Part shown: one piece after another, positions 8,518 through 16,890 of the stretch
Layout: every line of letters starts with the position of its first letter
Position numbering within the stretch: position 1 is the first letter of the stretch
NCBI RefSeq assembly: GCF_001279775.1
Contig: NZ_LGDG01000247.1
Coordinates: 55,992-119,991 of the forward strand
Direction: 5' to 3'
From: Streptomyces sp. MMG1533
GTDB taxonomy: Bacteria; Actinomycetota; Actinomycetes; Streptomycetales; Streptomycetaceae
Length of the DNA stretch: 64,000 nucleotides
Program-made: the position numbers and the translations under genes
The notes under the pieces: model-generated
Seen by the model: only the letters and a program-made list of their open reading frames with translations
What the model was told of the DNA's origin: nothing
Databases searched by the model: none

Positions 8518-9522
8518 GTGTTGATCGGTGAGGTGGCGCGACGGTCCGGGGTCAGTGCCCGCATGCTCAGGCATTACGAGTCGCTCGGCCTCTTGCGGCC
8601 TTCGGGTCGTACGGGCTCCGGCTATCGGGAGTACTCCGGCGAGGACATCCGGCGGATCTTCCACATCGAGAGCCTGAGGTCACTGGGACTGTCGCTGCGT
8701 GAGATCGGACGCGCGCTCGACGATCCCGGCTTCACGCCCTCGGCGCTCGTCGACGACCTCATCCGTCAGACGCGCGAACGCATCGCCGCCGAGACCGAGT
8801 TGCTCGCGCGGCTCCGCCGGATCGATGCCGCGGAACCCGCCGGCTGGGAGGACGTCCTCCAGGCCGTCGCGTTCCTCCAGGCGCTGGGGTCGAAGAGCGC
8901 TGCCGCGCGCCAGCGCGCGGCCCTTTCCTCGGTCGACGAGGTTCCGGTGCCGGTGGAGGCCCTGGTCGAGGCGGTACTTCGGGAGACGGAGCCGAACGTC
9001 GCCGGAGCCCTTCGATGGGCGCTGGCGCGATCGGGCGACGGCGGCACGGCACTGCTGGCGGAGGGCCTCGGTTCACCGGTGGCCGCGGTGCGGGAACGTG
9101 CCGTTCGGTCCCTCGCCGAGATGCCCGGTGACGAGGCCACCGCCCGGCTGCGGGACGTCCTCGCGAACCCCGATGCCGTGGTCCGCGGCCATGCGGCTCT
9201 GGCGCTCGGGACGCGTGGAGTCGCCGACGCGGTCCCGGCACTCATCGACCTGATCGTGGAGGGAAGGAACGACACCGATGCAGCCGATGCACTGAGCATG
9301 CTGTCGAGCGACACCGCGACGGCGGATCAGATCGCCACCAGGCTCGTCGACCGCCTCGCCCACGACACCACTGACGCGCCTGCACGCGTACGGCTGACCC
9401 AGGCGCTGGCGGACATCCCGGGGAGCACGGCCGCAGACGCCCTCGTGGAGCTGTCGCACGACGGGAACCGTGCCGTTGCGCTGACTGCGGCATACCTTCT
9501 TCAGCTACGCGACGCACGGTGA
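8518..9522 (+). CDS. MerR-family regulator fused to HEAT repeats
   Basis: The 334-residue protein begins with a MerR DNA-binding domain: IGEVARRSGVSARMLRHYES, LGLLRP, then YREYSGEDI and an I-x-x-LRSLGLSLREIG dimerisation region. A coiled-coil linker ends near residue 110. From about residue 150 to the end it contains HEAT-like helix pairs (VAAVRERAVRSLAEMPGDEA, VVRGHAALALGTRGV and others). Usual MerR proteins carry a small ligand pocket instead, so here protein-protein contact probably sets activity. The start is GTG 8518, with an alternative TTG at 8521, in a four-base gap after the HEAT gene. No metal-binding cysteines are visible. Confidence 0.85.
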   Translation: MLIGEVARRSGVSARMLRHYESLGLLRPSGRTGSGYREYSGEDIRRIFHIESLRSLGLSLREIGRALDDPGFTPSALVDDLIRQTRERIAAETELLARLRRIDAAEPAGWEDVLQAVAFLQALGSKSAAARQRAALSSVDEVPVPVEALVEAVLRETEPNVAGALRWALARSGDGGTALLAEGLGSPVAAVRERAVRSLAEMPGDEATARLRDVLANPDAVVRGHAALALGTRGVADAVPALIDLIVEGRNDTDAADALSMLSSDTATADQIATRLVDRLAHDTTDAPARVRLTQALADIPGSTAADALVELSHDGNRAVALTAAYLLQLRDAR

Positions 9523-9573
9523 CGAGCTGGGCGGCACGGTGACGAGCTGGGCGGCACGGTGACGAGCTGGGCG
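9514..9573. repeat. Perfect 20-bp tandem repeat, three copies
   Basis: The unit GCACGGTGACGAGCTGGGCG is repeated three times without change. The first copy contains the stop codon of the MerR-HEAT gene, so the array lies in its 3' end and trailer. It is probably a slippage-generated array; a regulatory role is not excluded. Confidence 0.85.
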
Positions 9574-9674
9574 GCCTGCCCCGACTGTGTACCGCTTGTG
9601 TAGGGCAAGCGCGGCCCGGCGGGCTGCGGAGCCTCCGCCGGTCAGCCTCCGCCGTCCGCCGGGCCGCCTCGCGG

Positions 9675-10187
9675 TCAACCGTCGGCGCGGGCGGGCAGCC
9701 GCCATCCCGGGCGCGGGAAGTGGCAGGTGTAGCCGTCCGGGTAATGCTGCAGGTAATCCTGATGCTCGGGCTCGGCCTCCCAGAAGGGGCCCACCGGCTC
9801 CACCTCGGTGACGACCTTGCCCGGCCACAGGCCGGAGGCGTCCACATCCGCGATCGTGTCCTCGGCGATCCGCTTCTGCTCGTCGTCCACGTAGTAGATC
9901 GCCGAGCGGTAACTGAGGCCGATGTCGTTGCCCTGGCGGTTCTTCGTGCTCGGGTCGTGGATCTGGAAGAAGAACTCCAGGATCGCGCGGAAGTCGGTCT
10001 TCGCAGGGTCGAAAAGGATCTCAATGGCCTCCGCGTGCGTGCCGTGGTTGCGGTACGTCGCGTTCGGCACGTCGCCCCCGGTGTATCCCACCCGGGTCGC
10101 CGTCACGCCCGGAAGTCGGCGGATCAGCTCCTCCATCCCCCAGAAGCATCCGCCCGCCAGCACGGCCCTCTGCGTCTGCCCAGCCAT
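9675..10187 (-). CDS. msrA: Peptide methionine-S-sulfoxide reductase MsrA
   Basis: The 170-residue protein reduces the S epimer of methionine sulfoxide, free or in proteins, repairing oxidative damage in the cytosol. The catalytic motif GCFWG is at about residues 13-17. The family blocks [26 protein letters not shown] and [20 protein letters not shown] are intact, and the length is normal for MsrA. ATG 10187 follows a GGGAGGG ribosome site. The resolving cysteine is probably the one in GYTCHFPRP near the C-terminus. No msrB lies next to it. It converges on the MerR-HEAT gene, with the 20-bp repeats between them. Confidence 0.95.
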   Translation of the reverse strand: MAGQTQRAVLAGGCFWGMEELIRRLPGVTATRVGYTGGDVPNATYRNHGTHAEAIEILFDPAKTDFRAILEFFFQIHDPSTKNRQGNDIGLSYRSAIYYVDDEQKRIAEDTIADVDASGLWPGKVVTEVEPVGPFWEAEPEHQDYLQHYPDGYTCHFPRPGWRLPARADG

Positions 10188-10629
10188 TGCGGCCCTCCCA
10201 TATCTGTCAGCTCGGTCACTCGGGCTGTTCGGCCGGCACACCAACGGCATCCCACGCCCACCCTCCTCAACGCGCGAGGGTTCCAGGCGATTCCGTGCCG
10301 GTCCGACCGGCCCTGCGGTCACGGACCACCGGCCACGGCGAGAAGCGCACCGACCTGTTGTCCACCCCCACGCCGGCGAGGCCGCCGAACGCTCAATCTC
10401 TCGCGTCCTGTCCCACCGGGGTCGCGCCCGCGCCGGAGACCACAGAATGGTAGGTCTGCAACCTCGCGCCCCTGGACCGGATGCGCTGCCGACCGCCGGA
10501 CAGTACGACGGCACAGCCGGTCAGCGCGTCGTCAGGCTGATCCAGCTGTGCGGCATCAGCCGTCCTGGAATTGCTTTCGGTCATACCGCCCGCGCCCGGC
10601 ATGATTCGTCCCGCCCGACGATTACAGAC
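10188..10629. other. Gene-free stretch
   Basis: Apart from the msrA promoter side, this 440-bp segment shows nothing recognisable. Open frames exist on both strands, but none has a good ribosome site or family-like text. Confidence 0.5.
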
Positions 10630-11043
10630 ATGACGACTTCGGGGGCAAAGAGCAGTCGGCTCGGCGGCTTAGGACAGTGGTGGGGCGTCTTGGCCGGCGC
10701 CCTCCTCATCGCGGCATGGATCAATGAAGCAGCGGGCCCAGCGGTGATCATCACCCTGTCCGCGGTGGTCCTACTCTGGTCCTTCTTCCAAGCCCCGGTG
10801 ACCTGCGGGGCTCCGGTCAGAGGACGAGCGGATGGCTGTCGCAACAACGCGACCGGCATTCTCATGGGCTGCCACATCCATCAGCACCGCTGGCAGAAAC
10901 TCAAGATGCTGATCTTCCGGCGGCGTGTGCGTGAGTTCTGCTCCGGGCTGTTCTCAGACGGCAAGGCCACCCTCGTCACGCTCGCGGCAGCAGGCAGCTT
11001 CCTCTCAGGACTGGTGGCGCTCATACCTGGCGTCGCCGTCTGA
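10630..11043 (+). CDS. Small membrane protein, hypothetical
   Basis: The 137-residue product starts at ATG 10630. It has two hydrophobic segments near residues 16-32 and 34-52 (GVLAGALLIAAWI, VIITLSAVVLLW) and a third at the C-terminus (LAAAGSFLSGLVALIPG). A short Cys/His-bearing stretch lies in the middle (CRNNATGILMGCHIHQHRWQ), and Cys and His could bind a metal. No family was recognised. The ribosome site is weak. It stands alone between msrA and the metallo-beta-lactamase/Rieske gene. Confidence 0.55.
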   Translation: MTTSGAKSSRLGGLGQWWGVLAGALLIAAWINEAAGPAVIITLSAVVLLWSFFQAPVTCGAPVRGRADGCRNNATGILMGCHIHQHRWQKLKMLIFRRRVREFCSGLFSDGKATLVTLAAAGSFLSGLVALIPGVAV

Positions 11044-11404
11044 GACAACGGGTCACATGACAGCAGAGCCTGCCGGGACGGGGGTCAGGCTGAGTGACCC
11101 GTTCGAGACGAACTGGGGGCGTCTTGCCCGACGGGCATTACTCCTGTCGAAGAGTGAGGCCACCGCCTCGATCAATCCTCTCGGCAGGGCTGTAGGGGGT
11201 GGGCTGCCATGGCTGAGCTCTGGAATGCGATCGGCGCCCTGGTCAGTCCCCAAACCGGAACACGGTCACAGCCTGCCCGATTCGCCGGAAAAGGTGTTGC
11301 GTGAGCGCGATGAGCTGGCGGCGGCGTCCGGATATGCGACCACCTTCCCGGACAACGTGCTCGATGCTCCGGCACTGGCATCGGTACGCACGGCGACGAT
11401 GACC
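11044..11404. other. Gene-free stretch
   Basis: No supported gene. A forward segment around 11290-11380 (LRERDELAAASGYATTFPDN) has some coding character but no plausible start and runs antisense into the next gene. It may be a remnant. Confidence 0.4.
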
Positions 11405-12982
11405 TCATGCACCTGGGCCAGGCGCGGCGCCACCCCGGTCCTGCCGCCCAATGGGTGCGGCGCGAATATCGCGGCCATCCGCGACCAGGCAGCGGCCGGT
11501 GGGAAGGTGGTAGTCCCAACCGTGCATGGTGCACGTGAGCACATCGTCTTCAATCCGCCCGAACTGGCTAAGGTCGGCCTGGAGATGCGGGCAGCGGCGC
11601 TGTACGCGCCAGTTGTCGAGCACGATGTCCTCGTCGTTTTCCTGCCTGGCACGGTAGTAGCTCTCGACGTAGTCGATGCGCTCGACGGAAAGACAAGTGA
11701 GGAACATGTAAACGAATTCGTTGTAGGGGCCGATCCGATTCGCGCGGAATCGCAGCGAGAGCAGAAGGCTATTGGACCAGTCGGGCTCACGCCGCGCGAT
11801 GTTGGTGGCTACCAGATCTCCGGTGGTAGACAATGTGTAGCGGCATTTTTCTCCGTCCCATTGGCGAACCTGTCGCGTGGGGAAATCGATCACGATCGGG
11901 ACGTCACCGATGTCCAGCCGCACCGGGCCGCCGACGCCGGCACAGATGTGGTCTGCGCGGGCCAGTAGCGGTTCCCACCACTGTTTCAGCGCCGCAATGA
12001 GTTGTTCCCGTGGCAGCGCTGGAGAGCGAGATGCACGTTCGGCTGAGAGACGGGACTGTTGCCTGCGAGCATAATCCTGTAGGTATTCTCGTTTGTTACT
12101 GAAAAACAGCTCAATCCGCTCCGGAGTGTGACGGTGCGTGAGATTGAAGTGATTCTTGCGCACTTCGGTGACGGTTCCCGGGAGGAGTAGGTGCGTAGAC
12201 GTCTTCGGTAGCTTCTTGGCGAGCTGCTCACGGAACTGCTGCTGGTCGATGAAGATACTCTCTCCGTCGAGCCCTGTGCCGTTGAGGTCGAATAGGTCGT
12301 GGTCGAGAAAGCACGGTGGCCCCGAGTTGGGAAACACATGCTTTGCCTGTAATGCGTCGATGTAGCGCAGCGCGCGATCGAACTGCCACTGTCGTTTGCG
12401 AGCAGCGAACTCCCGCTTCGCACGCTGCGGCATCTGATACACCATGGGGAACCAGATTGCTCCGGAGAACTGCAGGAAGTGCGCATCAACCTCCCCGAAC
12501 GCATGAATTGCCTGAACATCTCGCGGGTGTGCGTCGTTCTGGTTCAGCAGTACCGTCTCGCCATCGTCCAGCGCCAGCATGGAGTCGCCGATGGGACCAT
12601 CGCCGGGTCCCGCCAAAGCAGTGATCATGATCCGCAGCCCGTCTCGGTCCACGGGCGAGCCGCTCCGTGTGCGCAGGAATTCCGTGAACCCCAGTTCACG
12701 CAGTTCACGCTCCAACTCCGCGGTCGCGAACGCGGGTAGGAGCACTGTAGCGTCCTTCCGCACATGCTTGTTCAAATTTTCTGCGTCAAAGTGGTCCCTA
12801 TGCAGGTGCGAGATGTAAAGGTAGTCGGCGGCCCGTCCGTAGTAGGCCCAATCAAGATCGCTGTTGTCGGGAAACGGGAACCATGAGCCGAAGAATGCGG
12901 GGTTTACCCAGGGGTCACACAGCACTGATCCGGCGACTGTCTCGATGAACAGCCCTGCATGTCCGAGCCCAGTCACACGCAT
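11405..12982 (-). CDS. Metallo-beta-lactamase-fold hydrolase fused to a Rieske [2Fe-2S] domain
   Basis: The 525-residue protein has a UlaG-like MBL-fold domain at its N-terminus with the metal motif SHLHRDH (His59, His61, Asp63, His64), a further DHD-type ligand region and a long middle domain. At about residues 465-500 it has a Rieske iron-sulfur motif, CPHLQAD followed by CTMHGWDY. MBL plus Rieske domains are also combined, in the opposite order, in CMP-N-acetylneuraminate hydroxylase, where the Rieske centre feeds electrons to an iron oxygenase. The substrate here is unknown. The last 20 residues are Arg/Gly/Ala-rich and look less conserved. A GGAG ribosome site lies about 11 bp before the ATG. 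Confidence 0.8.
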   Translation of the reverse strand: MRVTGLGHAGLFIETVAGSVLCDPWVNPAFFGSWFPFPDNSDLDWAYYGRAADYLYISHLHRDHFDAENLNKHVRKDATVLLPAFATAELERELRELGFTEFLRTRSGSPVDRDGLRIMITALAGPGDGPIGDSMLALDDGETVLLNQNDAHPRDVQAIHAFGEVDAHFLQFSGAIWFPMVYQMPQRAKREFAARKRQWQFDRALRYIDALQAKHVFPNSGPPCFLDHDLFDLNGTGLDGESIFIDQQQFREQLAKKLPKTSTHLLLPGTVTEVRKNHFNLTHRHTPERIELFFSNKREYLQDYARRQQSRLSAERASRSPALPREQLIAALKQWWEPLLARADHICAGVGGPVRLDIGDVPIVIDFPTRQVRQWDGEKCRYTLSTTGDLVATNIARREPDWSNSLLLSLRFRANRIGPYNEFVYMFLTCLSVERIDYVESYYRARQENDEDIVLDNWRVQRRCPHLQADLSQFGRIEDDVLTCTMHGWDYHLPTGRCLVADGRDIRAAPIGRQDRGGAAPGPGA

Positions 12983-13160
12983 GGTCAGTCAGCACTCCAA
13001 TGCTTTACGCAAGTTATTGCCCTAGTGCCGTGGAGGGCTTGTTCTGCAGCGGCACAATGATGGAGAGCAAGAAGAGCTTACGGACGACTTAAACCCAAGT
13101 CGGGGCAACCTGGTGAAATGCATCGCACATCAACGCGCTTGAGACGTGCCTATTTTTTCG

Positions 13161-14420
13161 TCAGACCAAACCGTCGCGATATCCAAAAGTACAAAGCCGT
13201 AGCGGCCCTGTGTCATCCCCCCGCTCCCTCTGCCTGCGATATACAACACCTAGCTTGTCAACCTCGATTATCTCGATCTCCTGTCTCACCGAAGACCGCA
13301 GTACTGAAACTGCGGTAGTTTTATCATAGACGGGGCGAAAACCGGAACCCAGCACAAGGCGGAGTGCGGAGTGGCTCGCCTTTCCGACTTCCACTAATTG
13401 CTCTGTTATCTGGCGTTGCCCCAGTCGGGCAAGTCGGCGACCTAATCCCCTTCCTTGATATCTCGGAAGTACTCCACATGCCCCCCACTTTCCATCAGCT
13501 CTTACCTGTGAACATCCGACAATTCTCGATCCATCTCGAGCCCAGACCAAGATCCCCGGATCCTCTGTCATTCTACGGACAAGAACATCCCTAGGATGAC
13601 TGAGGGGGCCGTAAGAAGAAACTATAATTTCCGTAGCCTCTGCCACGAAATCAGGCATCTTACTCAGATCTCGAGAGGTGTAGAGACCGAACCTGAAACC
13701 GGATTCCGAGGACTGCATGAAACCGGAATCCGACTTCTCAGAGAAGAAAGAAGCGACTCGATCCCAGGATTTTGCCCCCATTTGTGAGAGTCTATGATCC
13801 GCTTCCGATTCCTCAATTAGAGTGGAATCGGGCAACATTTCATGCAAGAGCTCGGCATCATCTCGGGATATCACATCATCCTTGGCGCCGTGAATGATGA
13901 TCGCCGGTATGTTTATGGCGTCAAGTTCGTCGGAGGTGGGCGCCGAGTACGCGTCAAGAAGCTCATGAGATACAGCGATGCTTCTATTCACGGCGTGATG
14001 AGGAAAGCTTTTCCATCCTCTTTCTAGCCATTCATCCGCTTGCTTGGATCCTATCATTCTAAGGAGCGATGAACGAAAGTCGGCGGTCGGGGCCAGTAGA
14101 GCCATCGCCTTTAACGGCAGATCTCCGTCCGGGCTTCGTTTTCGCAACTCAATCATCGAGCCGACGAGGACCGAAGCCCCCATGCTGCTTGCGACAGCAT
14201 AGGTGTTGTCGTGTTCGTTCAGCAGGTTGACCACCACCTCGATCATGGCAGGGAAAGATAGGCGTGCAAAATCCGGAAGGTTTAGGTCTGGGCATAAAAA
14301 ATCGATGCCATTCGCCTCGCAGGCGGCTTCGAAAATGCGCGCCTTACGGCTTTTCGGACCTGTCGCAAAGCCGTGCAGGTATAGAATCCTTGGCATTTCC
14401 TGAGAATCTCGCAATGTCAT
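13161..14420 (-). CDS. Alpha/beta hydrolase-GNAT acetyltransferase fusion
   Basis: The 419-residue protein begins like a YqiA/UPF0227-type alpha/beta hydrolase: ILYLHGFATGPKSRKAR, nucleophile region SSMGAS, acid region IIIHGAKDDVI and His region EADHRL, ending near residue 210. The second half (about 230-390) is a GNAT N-acetyltransferase with the acetyl-CoA loop GVLPRYQGRGLGRRLAR. The two enzymes are rarely joined, and substrates are unknown. ATG 14420 was chosen because it overlaps the stop of the upstream gene in an ATGA, indicating translational coupling; ATG 14396 is an alternative. GC content is visibly lower and codons such as ATA, AGA and TCT are frequent, suggesting recent acquisition. 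Confidence 0.75.
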   Translation of the reverse strand: MTLRDSQEMPRILYLHGFATGPKSRKARIFEAACEANGIDFLCPDLNLPDFARLSFPAMIEVVVNLLNEHDNTYAVASSMGASVLVGSMIELRKRSPDGDLPLKAMALLAPTADFRSSLLRMIGSKQADEWLERGWKSFPHHAVNRSIAVSHELLDAYSAPTSDELDAINIPAIIIHGAKDDVISRDDAELLHEMLPDSTLIEESEADHRLSQMGAKSWDRVASFFSEKSDSGFMQSSESGFRFGLYTSRDLSKMPDFVAEATEIIVSSYGPLSHPRDVLVRRMTEDPGILVWARDGSRIVGCSQVRADGKWGACGVLPRYQGRGLGRRLARLGQRQITEQLVEVGKASHSALRLVLGSGFRPVYDKTTAVSVLRSSVRQEIEIIEVDKLGVVYRRQRERGDDTGPLRLCTFGYRDGLV

Positions 14421-14920
14421 CTTCCGCGCCCAGTTCCCGACCGTGAGAGTCTGACGTCGTGCACAGTAACCCAGTTGGAATCGACTGCTTGAACAGATGC
14501 CTGAGTGGGATTATTCTCGACGTACATACTCTTCCCTACCAACATGGGGCTGCGCCAGTGAAGAACCAACACCCCCCTGCGGTGTCGGGCATGCGGTTCT
14601 GTGAAGGTGCCTATGAGTTCGTCACTTCGCCAACGTGCTCGCACTTTGAAGTGGTGAACTGCAGAATCCGTATACTGGGTGCCGTTGAGTCTCCGCGCCA
14701 CGGAGAAACTCATCCAGACGCGTGTACCCCATTGCCTGATCACTACTTCGCCACTGGGTCGGTTCCTTCCATTGGACGAGAATTGATAGTAGGTCCATGA
14801 ACCGGATATATTGCGGACTCCGCGACCGGTGACTCTAAGGGCGGTTGGATACAGGTAGACAGCCAGGGCTATTAACGCACTCGCCAATACGCTCGACGCT
14901 ACACCGATGATTAATTCCAT
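14417..14920 (-). CDS. Single-TM protein with beta-barrel-like soluble domain
   Basis: The 167-residue protein starts at ATG 14920 behind a GGGGGAA ribosome site. A hydrophobic helix at about residues 2-24 (LIIGVASSVLASALIALAVY) anchors it. The rest alternates strands: ISGSWTYYQF, GEVVIRQWGTRVWMSFSV, VRARWRSDELIGTF, RRGVLVLHW. This pattern (a G-x-W opening strand, then paired strands each containing a Gly) resembles small lipocalin-like or Cap15-like barrels, but no family can be named. Its stop overlaps the start of the hydrolase-GNAT gene (ATGA), so both are made together. GC is low relative to the rest of the window. Confidence 0.65.
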   Translation of the reverse strand: MELIIGVASSVLASALIALAVYLYPTALRVTGRGVRNISGSWTYYQFSSNGRNRPSGEVVIRQWGTRVWMSFSVARRLNGTQYTDSAVHHFKVRARWRSDELIGTFTEPHARHRRGVLVLHWRSPMLVGKSMYVENNPTQASVQAVDSNWVTVHDVRLSRSGTGRGR

Positions 14921-15371
14921 TTCGTTCCCCCGGCCAATCAATGGAATCGGAACGGCAATGTGCGCATACGGAAGCCCGACTCTTACCCAGATACGCTTTC
15001 CAGTCAATCATGTTCTTAAGCGCTCTCGGGGATACATTCTCAAAAGATCTTGTGATCAGCGTTGGCATAGGATGTTGCTCCCGTGACTCCCTCAACCGGC
15101 ATGCCCCACTGCACGGGCGTCGACCTTCGAATTGTCAATGCCGATCATCAGCGGCGAGGGGCGCGACTGCCGGCCAAGGTCGTGCGTGCGGTCACGCGGG
15201 TCGGAGACGCCGGTATGGTTCGGGTCGGCATGCTCCGTGCGCCTCAGCTTCCCGACGCACTCCAGTGTCCATTTCCTCACTTGCATGCGGTGGCGACTGG
15301 AGCGCTCAACGGGTGGGCCCGGATGGGAAACTCGGTTGCCTCTGATGGCCCGATGGGGCTAGATACCGCCC
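14921..15371. other. Gene-free boundary of the low-GC segment
   Basis: No supported gene. Base composition changes from AT-richer (left) to typical Streptomyces (right) around 15080-15120. The left half should hold the promoter of the two-gene low-GC unit on the minus strand. The right half precedes the esterase gene. A short minus-strand text ending PLMIGIDNSKVDARAVGHAG (15092-15150) looks protein-like but could not be assigned. Confidence 0.45.
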
Positions 15372-16478
15372 ATGGCTGACATTCAGGGCTCGTACGACGA
15401 TCTGTTCACGGCCGTGCCCGGTGCGCTGGCCGCGTTGCTGGACGCCGGGGACGCGGGCGGCTCGGTGGCGGTCTTCGTGGACGGCGAGCCGGTGGTGGAC
15501 GTGTGGGGTGGGTTCGCCGATGCGGGCCGTACGGTCCCGTGGGAGCGGGACACGATCGTCAACGTCTGGTCCGTCACCAAGACGATGACGGCGCTGTGCG
15601 CGCTGGTCCTGGCCGACCGTGGCGAGCTCGACCTCGCCTCGCCGGTCGCCCGGTACTGGCCGGAGTTCGCCGCGGCGGGCAAGGAGAAGGTGCTGGTGCG
15701 GCACCTGCTCGCGCACACCGCGGGCCTGCCCGACTGGGAGGGGCCGGTCGACGAGCTCTACGACTGGCCGTCCGCCACGGCACGGCTGGCCGGGCAGGCG
15801 CCTCAGTGGGAGCCGGGCAGCGCGGCCGGGTACCACTCGGTCACGCAGGGATTCCTCGTGGGCGAGGTCGTACGCCGGATCACCGGCCGTAGCGTGGGCG
15901 AGTACTTCGCCGACGAGGTGGCCGGACCGCTGGGCGCCGACTTCCACATCGGGCTGTCCGCCGAGCACGACCACCGCGTGGCGCTCACGGTCCCGCCGCC
16001 GTCCCGGGACGAGGACTACACCGCGAGTGCGCCCGGCGGCAACGCGAAGCCGTCCGCCGCGACCGGGATACGGGTCCGCGACGGAAACAGCGTCGCCTGG
16101 CGCCGCGCGCAGATCCCCGCGGGGAGCGGATTCGGCAATGCCCGCTCGGTCGCCCTCGTGCAGTCGGTGATGGCGTGCGGAGGAGCGGTGCGTGGGGAGC
16201 GGCTGCTGTCGCAGGCCGGCTGTGACCGGGCCTGGGAGGAGCAGTTCCACGGCGAGGACCGGATCCTGGGCATGCCGGTGCGCTATGGCCTGGGGTACGG
16301 GCTGTTCGGCAGCACCTACGGGTGGGGCGGCTGGGGCGGCTCGTTGGTCATGATCGAACCCGAGGCCCGGATGGCGGTGGCGTACGTGACGAACCAGATG
16401 CGCGAACCCGCGGACGACAATCGGGGACTGGAGATCGTCATGTCCGCCTACGACGGGCTCAACGGTCTGCGGGCCTGA
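15372..16478 (+). CDS. Serine hydrolase, class C beta-lactamase / EstB-like esterase
   Basis: The 368-residue protein belongs to the beta-lactamase (class C/EstB) superfamily of penicillin-recognising enzymes. The SxxK nucleophile motif is SVTK (near residue 66), and the Tyr-x-Ser/Asn triad element is YHS in GSAAGYHSVTQG. A GGWGG block near the C-terminus takes the place of the KTG region. There is no signal peptide, so a cytosolic esterase is more likely than a beta-lactamase. The family also includes D-amino-peptidases, so the substrate is open. It begins at ATG 15372 and stands as a single gene. Confidence 0.85.
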   Translation: MADIQGSYDDLFTAVPGALAALLDAGDAGGSVAVFVDGEPVVDVWGGFADAGRTVPWERDTIVNVWSVTKTMTALCALVLADRGELDLASPVARYWPEFAAAGKEKVLVRHLLAHTAGLPDWEGPVDELYDWPSATARLAGQAPQWEPGSAAGYHSVTQGFLVGEVVRRITGRSVGEYFADEVAGPLGADFHIGLSAEHDHRVALTVPPPSRDEDYTASAPGGNAKPSAATGIRVRDGNSVAWRRAQIPAGSGFGNARSVALVQSVMACGGAVRGERLLSQAGCDRAWEEQFHGEDRILGMPVRYGLGYGLFGSTYGWGGWGGSLVMIEPEARMAVAYVTNQMREPADDNRGLEIVMSAYDGLNGLRA

Positions 16479-16587
16479 TTCCAACGGGTCACATGGCAGG
16501 GCGGTGGGCCGGTGGGCGGTGGGCAATCGGGAATCAGTGGCTGACGAACTGCTCACCCACCTACGCCCGTGAGCCCACCAGACCGCT

Positions 16588-16869
16588 TCAAGGTTGGATC
16601 GAGATCGTGTAGTTGCCGACGCCTCGCGCCGAATCGACGAAGATCCGGAAATTACCCGTCCACCGCGGCGTCACCGTGCATGCGGCATCACTGTCGGGTG
16701 CCAGGTCCCACGCCACAAGGTTGTCGTTCTCGTCGTAGACGCGGACGTCGAAATCCACGCTTGACCGCTCGGGCAGGACGTAGATGCTGTACGTGACGTA
16801 GGCGCGCAGCACCACGTCGTAGTAGTCGGACCGTCCCGGCCAGACCCTCCCGGTGCCCACAAGTGCCAT
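16588..16869 (-). CDS. Small PPC-like beta-sandwich protein next to a CHAT protease
   Basis: The 93-residue protein has no signal peptide. Its text (VLRAYVTYSIYVLP, VDFDVRVYDENDNLVAWD, FRIFVDSARGVGNYTISIQP) matches bacterial pre-peptidase C-terminal (PPC) like beta-sandwich domains, which are normally appended to proteases. An AAGGGGGA ribosome site precedes ATG 16869. It starts 21 bp downstream of the TPR-CHAT gene, so the two are co-transcribed. Possible roles are substrate, inhibitor or adaptor of the CHAT protein; none is shown. Confidence 0.65.
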   Translation of the reverse strand: MALVGTGRVWPGRSDYYDVVLRAYVTYSIYVLPERSSVDFDVRVYDENDNLVAWDLAPDSDAACTVTPRWTGNFRIFVDSARGVGNYTISIQP

Positions 16870-16890
16870 CGCGATTCCCCCTTGACGCGA

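Noticed and set aside
9514..9573. Attachment site of an integrated element
   Set aside because: Three adjacent perfect copies without an integrase or tRNA nearby fit slippage better.
15092..15286. Transposase fragment on the minus strand
   Set aside because: The text PLMIGIDNSKVDARAVGHAG looks coding, but no DDE or other transposase motif could be identified.
15306..16556. 416-codon minus-strand open frame
   Set aside because: It is the shadow of the beta-lactamase-like esterase gene, which has SVTK and YHS motifs.
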